Positions 1 to 8,646 of a stretch of 45,250 bases of DNA are shown here, piece after piece. The notes beneath the pieces were generated by a model. The model worked only from the letters and a program-made list of their open reading frames with translations, did not search any database and was not told the DNA's origin. Source of the DNA: an uncultured Clostridia bacterium. GTDB lineage: Bacteria > Bacillota > Clostridia > Christensenellales > Aristaeellaceae. Each line of letters begins with the position of its first letter. Positions within the stretch are counted from its first letter, which is position 1. A program made the position numbers and the translations under genes. The stretch lies in contig CAKTTL010000012.1 of the NCBI GenBank assembly GCA_934615235.1, positions 1 through 45,250 on the forward strand. The letters run 5' to 3'.

Positions 1-1052
1 GCCCAGCCGACGAGGGAAGTGCCCTGCTGCAGCAGGGCCTGGAAACCGAGCGCGGCGCCAACGGCGGCGATGCCCAGCAGGATTGCGGTAATGACGAAAC
101 GCCGCAGCTGTGCGTTTTTGATGAACTGGAACAGGCCGTCGAAGCGGACGTTGCCCGCATGCGCGAGCCCCGCGGCGCTGGTGAGCACAGCCAGCGTCAT
201 CAGGATGACGTAGAGCCACTGCAGCCACTTCATGCCCAGCCGGTTCAGCACGGCCATGACGGGCAGCGTTTCCGCGCAGACGTCGAAGACGTTGGTGTAG
301 CTGAGCAGCATGAAGATCAGGCTGCACATCAGAAGAATCGTGATGCCGTAGCCCGCGCCGATCGCCTTGCGGGCTTCTTTTTTGTCCTTCAGCACATCGG
401 CGACGGACATGACGTTGAACACGATCGTCGACTGGAAGCAGCCGTACTGCATCGCGCCGAGAATCGCGTGCAGGAAGCTGGTATCCTTGGCGTTGGCGGC
501 AGAGTTGGCGAAGGAACCGGAAATATCGCAATCGCCGCAGGTGAGCGCGAGCACCGTGATCAGCACGACCACGCCGACGATCGCATACATCATATAGCCC
601 GAGGACTTGGCCAGCAGCTTCGAGCCGTACAGGCAAAGCAGCGCGGAAATGACGATCGTCACGATGGCCGTGACCCAGTAGTTAACGCCAAGGAAGCCCT
701 GCAGCAGTTTTCCCTCGCCCGAAAAGGCGAGCCCGCCGGCGCACATCATCGTCATCAGGAAACAGACGTCGTACAGAATGGCGACGACATTGCCGGCCTT
801 TTCGCCGTAGCAGGATTTGGCGAAGGGACGATAGCCCGGCGTGTGATGCTCGCGGGCGTATTCAAGCATGTAGAACATGACGCCGCCGGTAATGAGCATG
901 GCCAGCAGCGGCGTGATGAGGCCGATCCAGCCGTAACGGACATACCACCGCACGCTGAACGCGCCGGTTGCAAACCCGGGGCCGAAATGGCTGCCGATCC
1001 AGACGGACGCGACGCCGAGAAACGCGGGGACTGCGGTTTTCCTTTTCTCCAT
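1..1052 (-). CDS. YkvI-family multi-pass membrane protein, C-terminus cut by the window edge
   Basis: An open frame on the minus strand begins with ATG at 1052 (MEKRKTAVPAFLGVASVWIG) and runs off the left edge; 350 residues are visible. The N-terminal segment with GSHFGPGFATG and at least eight further hydrophobic stretches (for example ITPLLAMLITGGVMFYML and VVAILYDVCFLMTMM) match the YkvI/COG3949 family, which is related to LeuT-fold amino-acid/sodium symporters. The substrate of the family is unknown to me. The first helix is broken by a glycine-rich stretch, as expected for a substrate/ion-binding unwound helix. AAAGGAAGAG lies upstream of the ATG. It follows the Dabb gene by 39 bases and probably shares its promoter (1411-1439). 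The family call is good; the transport role is inferred. Confidence 0.8.
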   Translation of the reverse strand, partial: MEKRKTAVPAFLGVASVWIGSHFGPGFATGAFSVRWYVRYGWIGLITPLLAMLITGGVMFYMLEYAREHHTPGYRPFAKSCYGEKAGNVVAILYDVCFLMTMMCAGGLAFSGEGKLLQGFLGVNYWVTAIVTIVISALLCLYGSKLLAKSSGYMMYAIVGVVVLITVLALTCGDCDISGSFANSAANAKDTSFLHAILGAMQYGCFQSTIVFNVMSVADVLKDKKEARKAIGAGYGITILLMCSLIFMLLSYTNVFDVCAETLPVMAVLNRLGMKWLQWLYVILMTLAVLTSAAGLAHAGNVRFDGLFQFIKNAQLRRFVITAILLGIAAVGAALGFQALLQQGTSLVGW

Positions 1053-1091
1053 GGCAGGATCACTCTTCCTTTCGTGTTGCGGCGCGGAAGG

Positions 1092-1379
1092 CTATTCCGC
1101 GTCGAAGGACATTCTGGCGGCGACGGAATCCTTCAATCCCTGCGCCAGGGCGACGTGCTTGGGGTGCTGCAGATAATCGGCCAGCCGGTCGGGCGAATCA
1201 ATGCGCATGACCATCATAATATCCGCGTTGGAATCCCGCTCCGTTACGCAGCGGCAGACCTTCGCGTCGTGGAGGAAATCCAGCTCGGCTTCCAGCTCCG
1301 CGTAAACCGTCTGGCAGCGCGCGAGAATCGCGGCCGTATCCGCGCCCTGTTTGAGCTTCAAAAGATTATAATGAATCAA
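1092..1379 (-). CDS. Dabb (stress-responsive alpha/beta barrel) domain protein
   Basis: This 95-residue protein begins MIHYNLLKLK and contains the pattern of the Dabb fold (Pfam PF07876): a beta strand with a conserved His, a helix (AAILARCQTVYAELEAEL), a central strand (SNADIMMVMRID), then LADYLQHPKHVALAQGL and a last strand. Such single-domain proteins are dimeric ferredoxin-like barrels of mostly unknown function, and a few are enzymes. The start is a TTG at 1379-1377 preceded by GGAGGGG at 8-base spacing; the nearby ATG is out of frame, so the rare start is well supported. A good sigma-A promoter lies upstream (1411-1439). It is the first gene of a probable two-gene unit with the YkvI-like protein, which may point to a shared small-molecule substrate. 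Confidence 0.85.
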   Translation of the reverse strand: MIHYNLLKLKQGADTAAILARCQTVYAELEAELDFLHDAKVCRCVTERDSNADIMMVMRIDSPDRLADYLQHPKHVALAQGLKDSVAARMSFDAE

Positions 1380-1410
1380 TCGGCATCCCCTCCGTCAAAA
1401 AATTTGTTAT

Positions 1411-1439
1411 AAGATACTGCGCAAAACGCGTCTTGTCAA
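1411..1439 (-). promoter_or_regulatory. Sigma-A promoter for the Dabb/YkvI unit
   Basis: On the minus strand a perfect -35 TTGACA (1439-1434) and a -10 TATCTT (1416-1411) are separated by 17 bases, 32 bases upstream of the TTG start. Confidence 0.75.
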
Positions 1440-1489
1440 GAGCTTAACGCATATTTTTGCCGCGCAGGGCGCGGCGAAATAAATCCGTC

Positions 1490-1528
1490 GGGGGGGGGAT
1501 TGCATTGCGCGGCGAAAAAGCATATCAT
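1490..1528 (+). promoter_or_regulatory. Promoter of the ABC exporter with an adjacent G9 tract
   Basis: A -35 TTGCAT (1500-1505) and -10 TATCAT (1523-1528) have 17-base spacing, 50 bases before the ATG of the exporter. A run of nine G residues (1490-1498) ends one base before the -35 element. A small GC hairpin (1459-1475, arms GCCGCGC/GCGCGGC) lies between this promoter and the divergent one at 1411-1439. Confidence 0.65.
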
Positions 1529-1577
1529 TATGTGCAAAGCATCGTTTTTGTTCAGGACGCAAAATCGGAGGGTACAG

Positions 1578-3320
1578 ATGATTAAAACGATTAAAAGACT
1601 GCTGGCCTTCGCCAGACCCTGGCGCGGTACGCTGGCGCTGACCGTTTCCGTGCTGATTGCAGGTTCGCTGCTCAACCTTGCAACGCCCGCGATTGTCCGG
1701 CGGATTACCGCCATCCTCGGCGCGCCCGCGCCGGATGCGCAGAAGACGATTCTGCTGCTTGCCGCGCTGCTGACGCTGGCGTATGTCGTCCGCGGGTTCA
1801 TGCGCTTTCTGGCGATGTGGCAGGCGCATGTGGCCGCGTGGAGCTATGTGCCCGCGCTGACGCTGCACGTGTACGATCATATCCAGACGCTTACGCCGAA
1901 ATGGTATGGGAAAAACAAGATCGGCGATATCATGAGCCGCGTGATCAACAACACCGGCACGCTGGAAATTCTGATCGCGCATACGCTGCCGGATTTGATT
2001 TCGAACCTGGTGATCGTCGCGGGAGTTTCGGCGATGCTGTTTGCCATCAACCCGCTTCTTGCCGCGATTACGCTGATTCCCGTGCCGTTCGTGGTTTACG
2101 TCAGCACGTTCTATTCGCGCAGGGTGCGTCCGCTGTTCAAGATCAACAGCCGCTTCCTCGGCGCGCTCAGCAGCGATATGCAGGATCATATCTCCGGCAT
2201 GAAGGAGATTCAGGCTTTTTCCGCCGAGGAGCGCGAGCACGGGCGCATGGCGGAAATGTGCAGGGAATACCGGCGCGTGAACATCCACGCCAACTTCGCC
2301 AACGGCATCTATAACCCGTCGGTTGAGTTTCTCACGTCGTTCGGCACGGTGCTCGTTGCGGCCATCGGCGGGACGCTCGCGCTGCGCGGCCGGCTTTCGG
2401 CGGCGGATATCGTCGGCTTTTTCATGTATCTTTCGCTCTTTTACACGCCGCTGACGACGCTGGGCCGCCTGGCGGAGGATGTGCAGAGCGCCGTAGCCGC
2501 GGGCGAACGCGTGCTGCAGGTGCTCGACGCGAAGCCGGACGTGAAGGAGAAACCGAACGCGATCGATTTCGGCCGCGGCCGCGGCGAGATCGAGTTCGAT
2601 CATGTGTCCTTCGGCTATTCCGACGACGAAAAGGGCGTGCTGCGCGATATTTCCTTCATCGCCAGGCCGGGGACGATGACGGCGATCATCGGCGCGACGG
2701 GAGCGGGGAAGACGACCATCGTTTCGCTTCTGGAGCGTTTCTACGACGTGGACGGCGGCCGCATTCTCATGGACGGCACGGATATTCGCGATCTGAAAAT
2801 CAGCTGCCTGCGCGGCAATTACTCCGTCGTGCTGCAGGATGTGTTTCTCTTTAACGGCACCATCATGGATAATATTCGTTACGGCGCGCCGAACGCATCG
2901 GATGAAGCGGTGATTCAGGCCGCTCAGGCGGCGCGGGCGGACGCGTTCATCCGCGAAATGGCGGAAGGGTATCAGACGATTGTCGGCGAACGCGGGGCGA
3001 GGCTTTCGGGCGGACAGAAGCAGCGCATCGCCATCGCGCGGGCGCTCCTGCGCGATGCGCCCGTGCTGATTCTCGACGAGGCAACGTCCGCCGTTGATAA
3101 CGAGACGGAAGAGCTGATCCGTCAGTCGATCGACAGCCTGTGCGGTAAGAAAACGATCCTCGTCATTGCGCACCGGCTTTCGACCGTTCGCAACGCGGAT
3201 AACATTATCGTAATTGAAGACGGCGTGGTCAGCGAATCCGGTACGCATGAGGAACTGATTCGCAGGGACGGGCTGTATCACCGCCTCTGCACTGCGCAGG
3301 CGGATCAGATCGACGGGTAA
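1578..3320 (+). CDS. ABC exporter, fused membrane and ATPase domains (type IV half-transporter)
   Basis: This 580-residue half-transporter has an N-terminal six-helix domain (about residues 15-310) and a C-terminal nucleotide-binding domain. Walker A GATGAGKT is at about 372-379, the signature LSGGQKQR at about 476, Walker B VLILDEATS at about 496-504, and the H-loop in VIAHRLSTVRNAD follows. All catalytic residues appear intact, including the Glu after Walker B. Length is normal for a half-transporter that homodimerises or pairs with a partner; no second half gene is adjacent, so a homodimer is likely. ATG 1578 is chosen over upstream in-frame codons because GGAGGG (1567-1572) precedes it by five bases. 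Substrates of this family (lipids, peptides, drugs, glycans) cannot be read from sequence. A terminator follows at 3435-3468. Confidence 0.9.
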   Translation: MIKTIKRLLAFARPWRGTLALTVSVLIAGSLLNLATPAIVRRITAILGAPAPDAQKTILLLAALLTLAYVVRGFMRFLAMWQAHVAAWSYVPALTLHVYDHIQTLTPKWYGKNKIGDIMSRVINNTGTLEILIAHTLPDLISNLVIVAGVSAMLFAINPLLAAITLIPVPFVVYVSTFYSRRVRPLFKINSRFLGALSSDMQDHISGMKEIQAFSAEEREHGRMAEMCREYRRVNIHANFANGIYNPSVEFLTSFGTVLVAAIGGTLALRGRLSAADIVGFFMYLSLFYTPLTTLGRLAEDVQSAVAAGERVLQVLDAKPDVKEKPNAIDFGRGRGEIEFDHVSFGYSDDEKGVLRDISFIARPGTMTAIIGATGAGKTTIVSLLERFYDVDGGRILMDGTDIRDLKISCLRGNYSVVLQDVFLFNGTIMDNIRYGAPNASDEAVIQAAQAARADAFIREMAEGYQTIVGERGARLSGGQKQRIAIARALLRDAPVLILDEATSAVDNETEELIRQSIDSLCGKKTILVIAHRLSTVRNADNIIVIEDGVVSESGTHEELIRRDGLYHRLCTAQADQIDG

Positions 3321-3434
3321 AATTCGTACCATGGGGAAACGGCCTGTTCCGCCGGGAGCTTTTCATGCCGGCGCCCAGCGCGGCGCCTGAGCGCCGCAGA
3401 AGAAAAAGCCGGTTTTTAAGAAGACAGACAAATG

Positions 3435-3468
3435 CTCCCGGTTGCATTTTTTGTTGCCGGGAGTTTTT
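3435..3468 (+). terminator. Rho-independent terminator after the ABC exporter
   Basis: Seven-base arms CTCCCGG (3435-3441) and CCGGGAG (3457-3463) flank a 15-base loop and are followed by TTTTT. It ends the transcript 115 bases after the exporter stop. Confidence 0.75.
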
Positions 3469-3821
3469 ATATGTCACTTAACGAGCGGACGCAGGGAACC
3501 GGATTTTATGAAATGCGGGTTGGAAAAGAGGAAGAATACTATTCAAACTGTAAATAAAAACGGAGGGAGGCTGTCCGCGAGCGGAAGACAGAATGTTTCA
3601 GTTTTCGAACTTCCGTGAAAATAATAGCTTTCAAAAACGGCGCGAACGGATAAAATCCGGCCGCGCGAAAAGGATATAATCAAAAAGAATATGTCGAAAT
3701 AAATAATGAAAAATAGACTTGATTTAGGCAGAAAATAGAATTGATAATGGAGCGGATACATGGTAAAATAAGTGCCGTCGGGTGTAGAAACATATTTGAC
3801 AACGAAAGGAAACGTTACGAA
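3469..3821 (+). other. AT-rich intergenic region with the promoter of the PAS/BTAD regulator
   Basis: This stretch holds no convincing gene. It is clearly more AT-rich than its surroundings. The best promoter is TTGATA (3741-3746), 17 bases, TAAAAT (3764-3769), giving a leader of about 46 bases before ATG 3822. A second candidate, TTGATT (3719-3724) with GATAAT (3743-3748), overlaps it. An isolated TATAAT at 3675-3680 has no good -35. The long, base-composition-shifted upstream region is what one expects of a regulated regulatory gene; no clear operator palindrome was found. Confidence 0.55.
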
Positions 3822-4904
3822 ATGGATCGCGCGCTATTCTGTATCAGCCACCCGGAAAACTGTGAGATTGTTTACGCGAACGAGACGTTCCGCACGCTGT
3901 TCGGGGAATGTATCGGAAAAAATACATATGCGGTTCTTTCCGCGGAGAAGGATTTTCAGGACGTATACCGGAGGTGTGCGCCGCAGGAAAACGAAAGCAC
4001 GCGTACCGATATTGCGCGTTACCTTCGCGTGAACGCGGCGAACTGCATGATCAGCATGCTCGTGCCCTGGCGGAAAGGCATGGCCCGGATGGACCTGCTC
4101 GTCTCCCGCGGATGGGATGCGGTAACCACGATCGAACGCATCGGGGCGGCGGGCTGCGAAATGGGCGATATCGTCGTCAAGTGCTTCGGGGCGTTTGAAA
4201 TCATGACCGAGAAAGGCCGCCTGACGGCGACCGATTTCGCCTCGCCGCAGTGCTGCATGATGCTGGTGTACCTGCTGTGCAACCGGCACCGCGACGTGTC
4301 CATTCAGGAGCTGGGCGACGTGCTCTGGCCGGATCAGTCCGTGGCCAGCCCGTATAACATGATCAAGAACATCGTCCTGCGGACGCGCCGCGTGCTCGAG
4401 CGCGTGACGGACGAGCAGTTCATCGTCATCAACAACGGCATCTACGGGATCAATCCGGAATTGACGATCACGATGGAATCTGAGGCGTTTGAGAGCGTAT
4501 ACATGATGGCCAAGGCCAAAAAGCTCGACGCGCAGCAGCACGAAACGCTTTGCGAGCGCGCGATGTCCCTCTACGGCGGCACGCTCTTCCCGACGATGGC
4601 CAACGAGTCCTGGCTTTCCGCGCGCAGCGCGTATTATCAGCTGCTCTACATCGACTGCGTGCTCACCTGTATGAAGATACAGGAGTCCCGCGGCGACCGG
4701 CTTGCGATGTATCGCACGGCGACCGCGTCGGTCAAGAACGTTTTCCACGACGCGTCCATTCAATTCGCGCTGGTGATGAGCGAGCTGCGCATCGGTAACA
4801 TCACGCAGGCGCGCGCGCTGTACGTCAATAACGAGCCGCTCTTCTCCGAAGAACAGCGCAAACAGTATAACGCCGCGCTGGAAAAGCTGGCGGCGAAAGC
4901 GTAA
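3822..4904 (+). CDS. PAS-like / winged-helix / BTAD transcriptional regulator
   Basis: This 360-residue protein has three parts. Residues 1 to about 95 (CISHPENCEIVYANETFRTL, then IGKNTYAVL) look like a PAS sensory domain. From about 124 (IVVKCFGAFEI) a winged-helix domain of the OmpR/SARP type follows, with DVSIQELGDVLWPD and the recognition region KNIVLRTRRVLE. From about 235 to the end lies a TPR-like bacterial transcriptional activator domain (BTAD). In family members the winged helix binds DNA and the BTAD mediates oligomerisation; the PAS-like part would provide the signal. ATG 3822 is preferred because AAAGGA (3805-3810) precedes it and the earlier in-frame starts lie inside the promoter. 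It stands alone between two terminators; its target could be the operon that starts at 5049, but this is only a neighbourhood argument. Confidence 0.75.
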   Translation: MDRALFCISHPENCEIVYANETFRTLFGECIGKNTYAVLSAEKDFQDVYRRCAPQENESTRTDIARYLRVNAANCMISMLVPWRKGMARMDLLVSRGWDAVTTIERIGAAGCEMGDIVVKCFGAFEIMTEKGRLTATDFASPQCCMMLVYLLCNRHRDVSIQELGDVLWPDQSVASPYNMIKNIVLRTRRVLERVTDEQFIVINNGIYGINPELTITMESEAFESVYMMAKAKKLDAQQHETLCERAMSLYGGTLFPTMANESWLSARSAYYQLLYIDCVLTCMKIQESRGDRLAMYRTATASVKNVFHDASIQFALVMSELRIGNITQARALYVNNEPLFSEEQRKQYNAALEKLAAKA

Positions 4905-4919
4905 GACTGTCGAATATGA

Positions 4920-4946
4920 AGCCCTTCCTTCGCGGGAGGGCTTTTT
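4920..4946 (+). terminator. Terminator after the PAS/BTAD regulator
   Basis: AGCCCT (4920-4925) pairs with AGGGCT (4937-4942) around a short GC-rich extension and tetraloop region, and five T residues follow. It separates the regulator from the catabolic operon. Confidence 0.8.
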
Positions 4947-4985
4947 CTGCGCAAAAAATAAAGATTTAATGTCAAATCCTATTGA

Positions 4986-5014
4986 TTGCCGGGCGAAATA
5001 CCGCATGTTATACT
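4986..5014 (+). promoter_or_regulatory. Sigma-A promoter of the eight-gene catabolic operon
   Basis: TTGCCG (4986-4991), 17 bases, TATACT (5009-5014). No other good promoter and no terminator were seen before 13611, and the genes overlap or nearly touch, so this should drive all eight genes. Confidence 0.7.
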
Positions 5015-5048
5015 AAAATAGACAAATACCCCGTAAGGAGGATGGGAT

Positions 5049-7517
5049 ATGCAGATTACACAAAACGGTCTGGCGCGCAGCGTCATCGTAACGGGTAAAA
5101 AAGCGACCTGGCTGGAACGCCACACGGCGGAAGAACTGCGGGATTATATTGAAAAGATCAGCGGCGCGGCGCTGCTTGTCGTCGCCGAGCAGGATATCGC
5201 GGGCCTGCCGGGCGGACGGATTCTTATCGGCCGGCCGGAAACGAACGGGCTCGTCCGCGCGTTTGACGAGCGGGAAAACAACGTCCTGCCCGCCTACAGC
5301 GAAACGGAAAACGACTGCGTCGCCATCGTCGCGCGAGGGGAAACGCTGGTCCTCTCCGGCTCCAACGACCGCTCGGTTCACTACGCCTCCTGCCATATGC
5401 TGCAGACGGTCTTCGGCGTGGGTTTCTATTTCGACGCGGACACCTTCGAGCATAACGCCGATATGGCCGTGCCGGATATGACGCTGGTGGAGCGTTCCGC
5501 CTTCAGGCTGCGCCATACCATCGGCCAGTGGGTGTATAACTTCGCCGCCTTTCTCAACGTCGAGGAGCGCAAGCGCGAGCTGGACATGTACGCGCGCAAC
5601 AAGATCAACTCCTATCGCTTTTACAGCTGGCACACCTACGTGCGCAAGCTCACCTTCCAGAAGCTGGGCGTGGAATGCGAGCCGATCACGCAGGAGGACG
5701 TCGAGCGCATGAGGATCACGCGCGAGGTCAACGCGTACGCGCGCAGCCTGGGCATTGAAACGATGGTGCCGATGATCTCTCTGGAAACAAGCGTCGCTTT
5801 CCGCGAAAAATATCCGAACGCGCGCTATTTCGGCAGCGAATGGGTCAAGGACGACAACGCCGCGCCGGAAACCGTGCCCTGCCTGTACCCGAGCGATCCG
5901 ATGTACAAGGTATGGATCAAGACGTTCATCGAGACGTGGATCGAGACGTACGGCCCGAGCAAGAGCTTCTCCTGCTGCCCGCCGTCGGAGAACCATATCT
6001 CCACCACGGTGGAAGAGTTCATCAACATCAATATGGAATATTGCAAGTATACCTCCGACGCGATGCACGAGGTGCTGCCGGACGCTGTGTTCTCCATGGA
6101 CGGCTGGGGCGTGCGCGCCAATACGCCGCCGTGCATCTGGACGATGCCGGGCGTGATGCAGCGCCTCGCCGACGAAATGCCGGACGACGTGATCTTCCTC
6201 GACCTCTGGCCCAACCGCAAGGAGACCGACAGCACCTTCCGCGAGCCGATGTACCGCGACGCGAATTACAGGCCGCTTCGCAAGGTGAAATACCTCCTCG
6301 AACCCATCAACGAATTCGGCGGCGACGATCATCTGCACGGCGACTTCGCGCGTCATATCGAAGCGGCGAAGGAAATGACGGATCGCTCCATCGTCGAGCA
6401 GGGCGTGGGCTTTGGCAACTGCACCGAGCTTTGCGGCGTGAGCAATCATTTCTTCGACCTGATCTTCCAGCTGGCCTGGAACCCGGCGAACGTGACGGTC
6501 GAAAGCTTCCTGCGCGACACCGCGCGCCGCCGTTACGGCGAATCGATCATTGAGGAAGGCACGCGCGCGATGGAAGCACTGCACGAGGCCGTCTACTGCG
6601 ACCGCGACAGCTCGCACGCGCGCTATCAGAAGCGCTGCTACATCGAGCGCCCGCAGCGCCGCCTGGTGCCGGTGGAAGAATCCCTCGAGGTGACGAAGTA
6701 CCTCGACCGGTTCATGAAGATTATGTCCGCGCTGCCGGAGGAGAAGAAGACCTACGCCGTCGGCCACGATATGTTCGACGTGATGCGTCAGTTCATCACC
6801 GAATACTTCAACATGCACCTGCGCACGACGTTCGAACTGTTCCGCGTCCGCCGCACGGTGGATGAAAAGACGCTGCGCGCCGCGTTCGAAACGCACGCGC
6901 GCATCATCGAGCAGCTGCTCACCTCGCTGGAGGGGATGCTGCGCAACAACAGCGATCTGTACGTCGAAACGAAGGTGCGCCAGTTCCGCGGCCGTCCGTG
7001 CGATCCGAACGTCGCATCCGAGGACTGCAAGGCGGCTGATGATTTCCGCGCATGGATGCGCGACCTGGGCACGACGTTCGTCAAGAGCATTCCGAACCTG
7101 CCGGACTATCCCAGCAACGATTACTTCGAGCTGGTGGAGTATTATTATCATCCGCGCGTCAGCGCGTGCCTGAACTATCTGCGCACGCTGCTGGACGACA
7201 AGGGCGAGACGAACCCCAAGGCGGTCGACGCGGAGCTTGAAAAGCGCTATCACGCGGTCGAAAAGCACTGGATCGACGTCGGTTATCCGGTGACGGACGA
7301 GTGCGAAGCGCTGCACCTGCCGCTGTGGCGCGCCGCGGAGGAAGCGTGGAATTCGCTGCGTCTGCTGCCGCTCAACGCCGGCCTGAGCGCGAAATGGGAA
7401 GAGGGCGTCACCTCCGAGGTGATCGACGTGTTCGCCAGCTTCTCCGAGACCGCGGACGAAGAGAAGAAGCAGGAGCGTTCCTGGGTGAGCGAGAATCCGT
7501 TTGAAAAAAAGGACTGA
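5049..7517 (+). CDS. DUF4838 / alpha-glucuronidase-N-like putative glycoside hydrolase
   Basis: An 822-residue protein. The N-terminal part (ERHTAEELRDYIEKISGAAL) is the accessory domain typical of GH67/GH20-type proteins and of DUF4838 proteins. It is followed by a large domain with FRLRHTIGQW, SFSCCPPSENH, SMDGWGVRAN and DLWPNRKE, which resemble the conserved blocks of DUF4838 (Pfam PF16126), a domain suspected but not proven to be a glycosidase. There is no signal peptide, so it should act in the cytoplasm on imported sugar. The ATG at 5049 has AAGGAG(G) at 5035-5041. It is the first gene of the operon and the next gene starts 4 bases after its stop. The exact catalytic residues and substrate cannot be assigned. 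DUF4838 is my best match but was not verified by search. Confidence 0.65.
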   Translation: MQITQNGLARSVIVTGKKATWLERHTAEELRDYIEKISGAALLVVAEQDIAGLPGGRILIGRPETNGLVRAFDERENNVLPAYSETENDCVAIVARGETLVLSGSNDRSVHYASCHMLQTVFGVGFYFDADTFEHNADMAVPDMTLVERSAFRLRHTIGQWVYNFAAFLNVEERKRELDMYARNKINSYRFYSWHTYVRKLTFQKLGVECEPITQEDVERMRITREVNAYARSLGIETMVPMISLETSVAFREKYPNARYFGSEWVKDDNAAPETVPCLYPSDPMYKVWIKTFIETWIETYGPSKSFSCCPPSENHISTTVEEFININMEYCKYTSDAMHEVLPDAVFSMDGWGVRANTPPCIWTMPGVMQRLADEMPDDVIFLDLWPNRKETDSTFREPMYRDANYRPLRKVKYLLEPINEFGGDDHLHGDFARHIEAAKEMTDRSIVEQGVGFGNCTELCGVSNHFFDLIFQLAWNPANVTVESFLRDTARRRYGESIIEEGTRAMEALHEAVYCDRDSSHARYQKRCYIERPQRRLVPVEESLEVTKYLDRFMKIMSALPEEKKTYAVGHDMFDVMRQFITEYFNMHLRTTFELFRVRRTVDEKTLRAAFETHARIIEQLLTSLEGMLRNNSDLYVETKVRQFRGRPCDPNVASEDCKAADDFRAWMRDLGTTFVKSIPNLPDYPSNDYFELVEYYYHPRVSACLNYLRTLLDDKGETNPKAVDAELEKRYHAVEKHWIDVGYPVTDECEALHLPLWRAAEEAWNSLRLLPLNAGLSAKWEEGVTSEVIDVFASFSETADEEKKQERSWVSENPFEKKD

Positions 7518-7521
7518 GAAG

Positions 7522-8646
7522 ATGAATATCTTTGAAGAACTGAACCTGCACCGTTATATCAACGCGCAGGATACCTTTACCAAATACGGCGCGAGCTGCA
7601 TGTCCGAGGGCAGCCTGCGCGCCATGTACGAGATTTCGCGCTACTGCGTGGATCTTTACGAGGTGCAGGAAAAGACGGGCGACGCGATCGCCCGTCTGAC
7701 CCATAACGAGGCGGCCTATATTTCCAACGGCGCGGCCGGCGCGCTGCAGGAATGCGCGGCCAGCGTGCTGGCGCTCGATAGCGAGGAAGTTTTCCATAAG
7801 CTGCCCGAAACGGGCGAGCGCTGCGAAATCCTGATGCAGCGCGCGCAGCACAACATGTACGACCGCAGCATGGCGGCGGCCGGCGCGAAGATCGTCTATG
7901 CGGGCGGGGAAACCCGCGCGCCTTCGGCGGAGGAATTCGAAGCCGCCATCACCGAGCGCACGGCGGCGGTCGCGTACGTGATTTATTTCGGCCGCGAGCA
8001 TTCGCTTCCGCTGGAGACGGTGGTCGAAATCGCGCACCGGCACAACCTGCCCGTAATCGTCGACGCGGCGGCGCAGAACCCGCCCGCCGAAAACCTCTGG
8101 CGTTTTACCGGCATGGGCGCGGATATGGTCATCTTCAGCGGCGGCAAGACCATGCGCGGCCCGCAGGATTCCGGCCTGGTGCTGGGCAGGCGCAAATGGA
8201 TCAACCGCCTGCGCAAGTGGGGCCCGCCGACCGACGGCGTATGCCGCGGCTGCAAAACCTCGCGCGAGGCGATGGTCGGGCTGTATGTGGCGGTGAAAGA
8301 ATATCTGGCGGTGGACGAGCCGGCGCGCCTGGCCGCGCTCAACGGCTATTGCGACCGCTTCGAGCAGGCGATGCGCGAATGCGGTTTCGAGACGATCTGG
8401 CGCGTGGACGAGGGCCCCGTGGGGCAGAAATTCCCGCGCTCCTACGCGAAGATGCCCTTCGGCAGCGGCCGCGAGCTGTGCGCGCTGATGCGCGAGCACG
8501 GCGTGTACGCCGGCCCGTATGAAAGCGACGATATGATGATCAACCCGCTGATGCTGACCGACGAACAGGTGGACGTCGTCTGCCAGACGTTGAAGGAATG
8601 CATGGCGGAGTATAAAAAGGAGAAGAGCGAAAATGGGAGCCACTGA
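7522..8646 (+). CDS. SelA/DgaE-like PLP-dependent ammonia-lyase
   Basis: This 374-residue fold-type I PLP enzyme belongs to the SelA-related group that includes EF_0838 and Salmonella DgaE, a D-glucosaminate-6-phosphate ammonia-lyase. Visible landmarks are SNGAAGALQECAAS (phosphate-cup region), IVDAAAQNPPAEN (the Asp that contacts the PLP pyridine nitrogen) and FSGGKTMRGPQDSG with the predicted Schiff-base Lys209. DgaE-type enzymes eliminate water and ammonia from 2-amino-sugar acids through enamine/imine intermediates to give 2-keto-3-deoxy acids. ATG 7522 is selected over the upstream TTG because AAAGGA precedes it by 8 bases. It lies 4 bases after the glycosidase-like gene and overlaps the first RidA gene by 14 bases, indicating tight co-translation. 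The substrate is inferred, not shown. Confidence 0.8.
   Translation: MNIFEELNLHRYINAQDTFTKYGASCMSEGSLRAMYEISRYCVDLYEVQEKTGDAIARLTHNEAAYISNGAAGALQECAASVLALDSEEVFHKLPETGERCEILMQRAQHNMYDRSMAAAGAKIVYAGGETRAPSAEEFEAAITERTAAVAYVIYFGREHSLPLETVVEIAHRHNLPVIVDAAAQNPPAENLWRFTGMGADMVIFSGGKTMRGPQDSGLVLGRRKWINRLRKWGPPTDGVCRGCKTSREAMVGLYVAVKEYLAVDEPARLAALNGYCDRFEQAMRECGFETIWRVDEGPVGQKFPRSYAKMPFGSGRELCALMREHGVYAGPYESDDMMINPLMLTDEQVDVVCQTLKECMAEYKKEKSENGSH

Noticed and set aside
159..1412. A 417-codon plus-strand frame over the YkvI-like and Dabb genes
   Set aside because: It crosses two genes and their promoter; the translation has the usual shadow composition, while the minus-strand frames have clear family patterns.
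3321..3434. Possible riboswitch or structured RNA before the terminator
   Set aside because: Some GC-rich pairing is visible, but no known aptamer core was recognised, and there is no downstream gene under its control on this transcript.
5013..7316. A 767-codon minus-strand open frame opposite the DUF4838 gene
   Set aside because: Antisense to a gene with promoter and ribosome site, and its composition is typical of a shadow frame.
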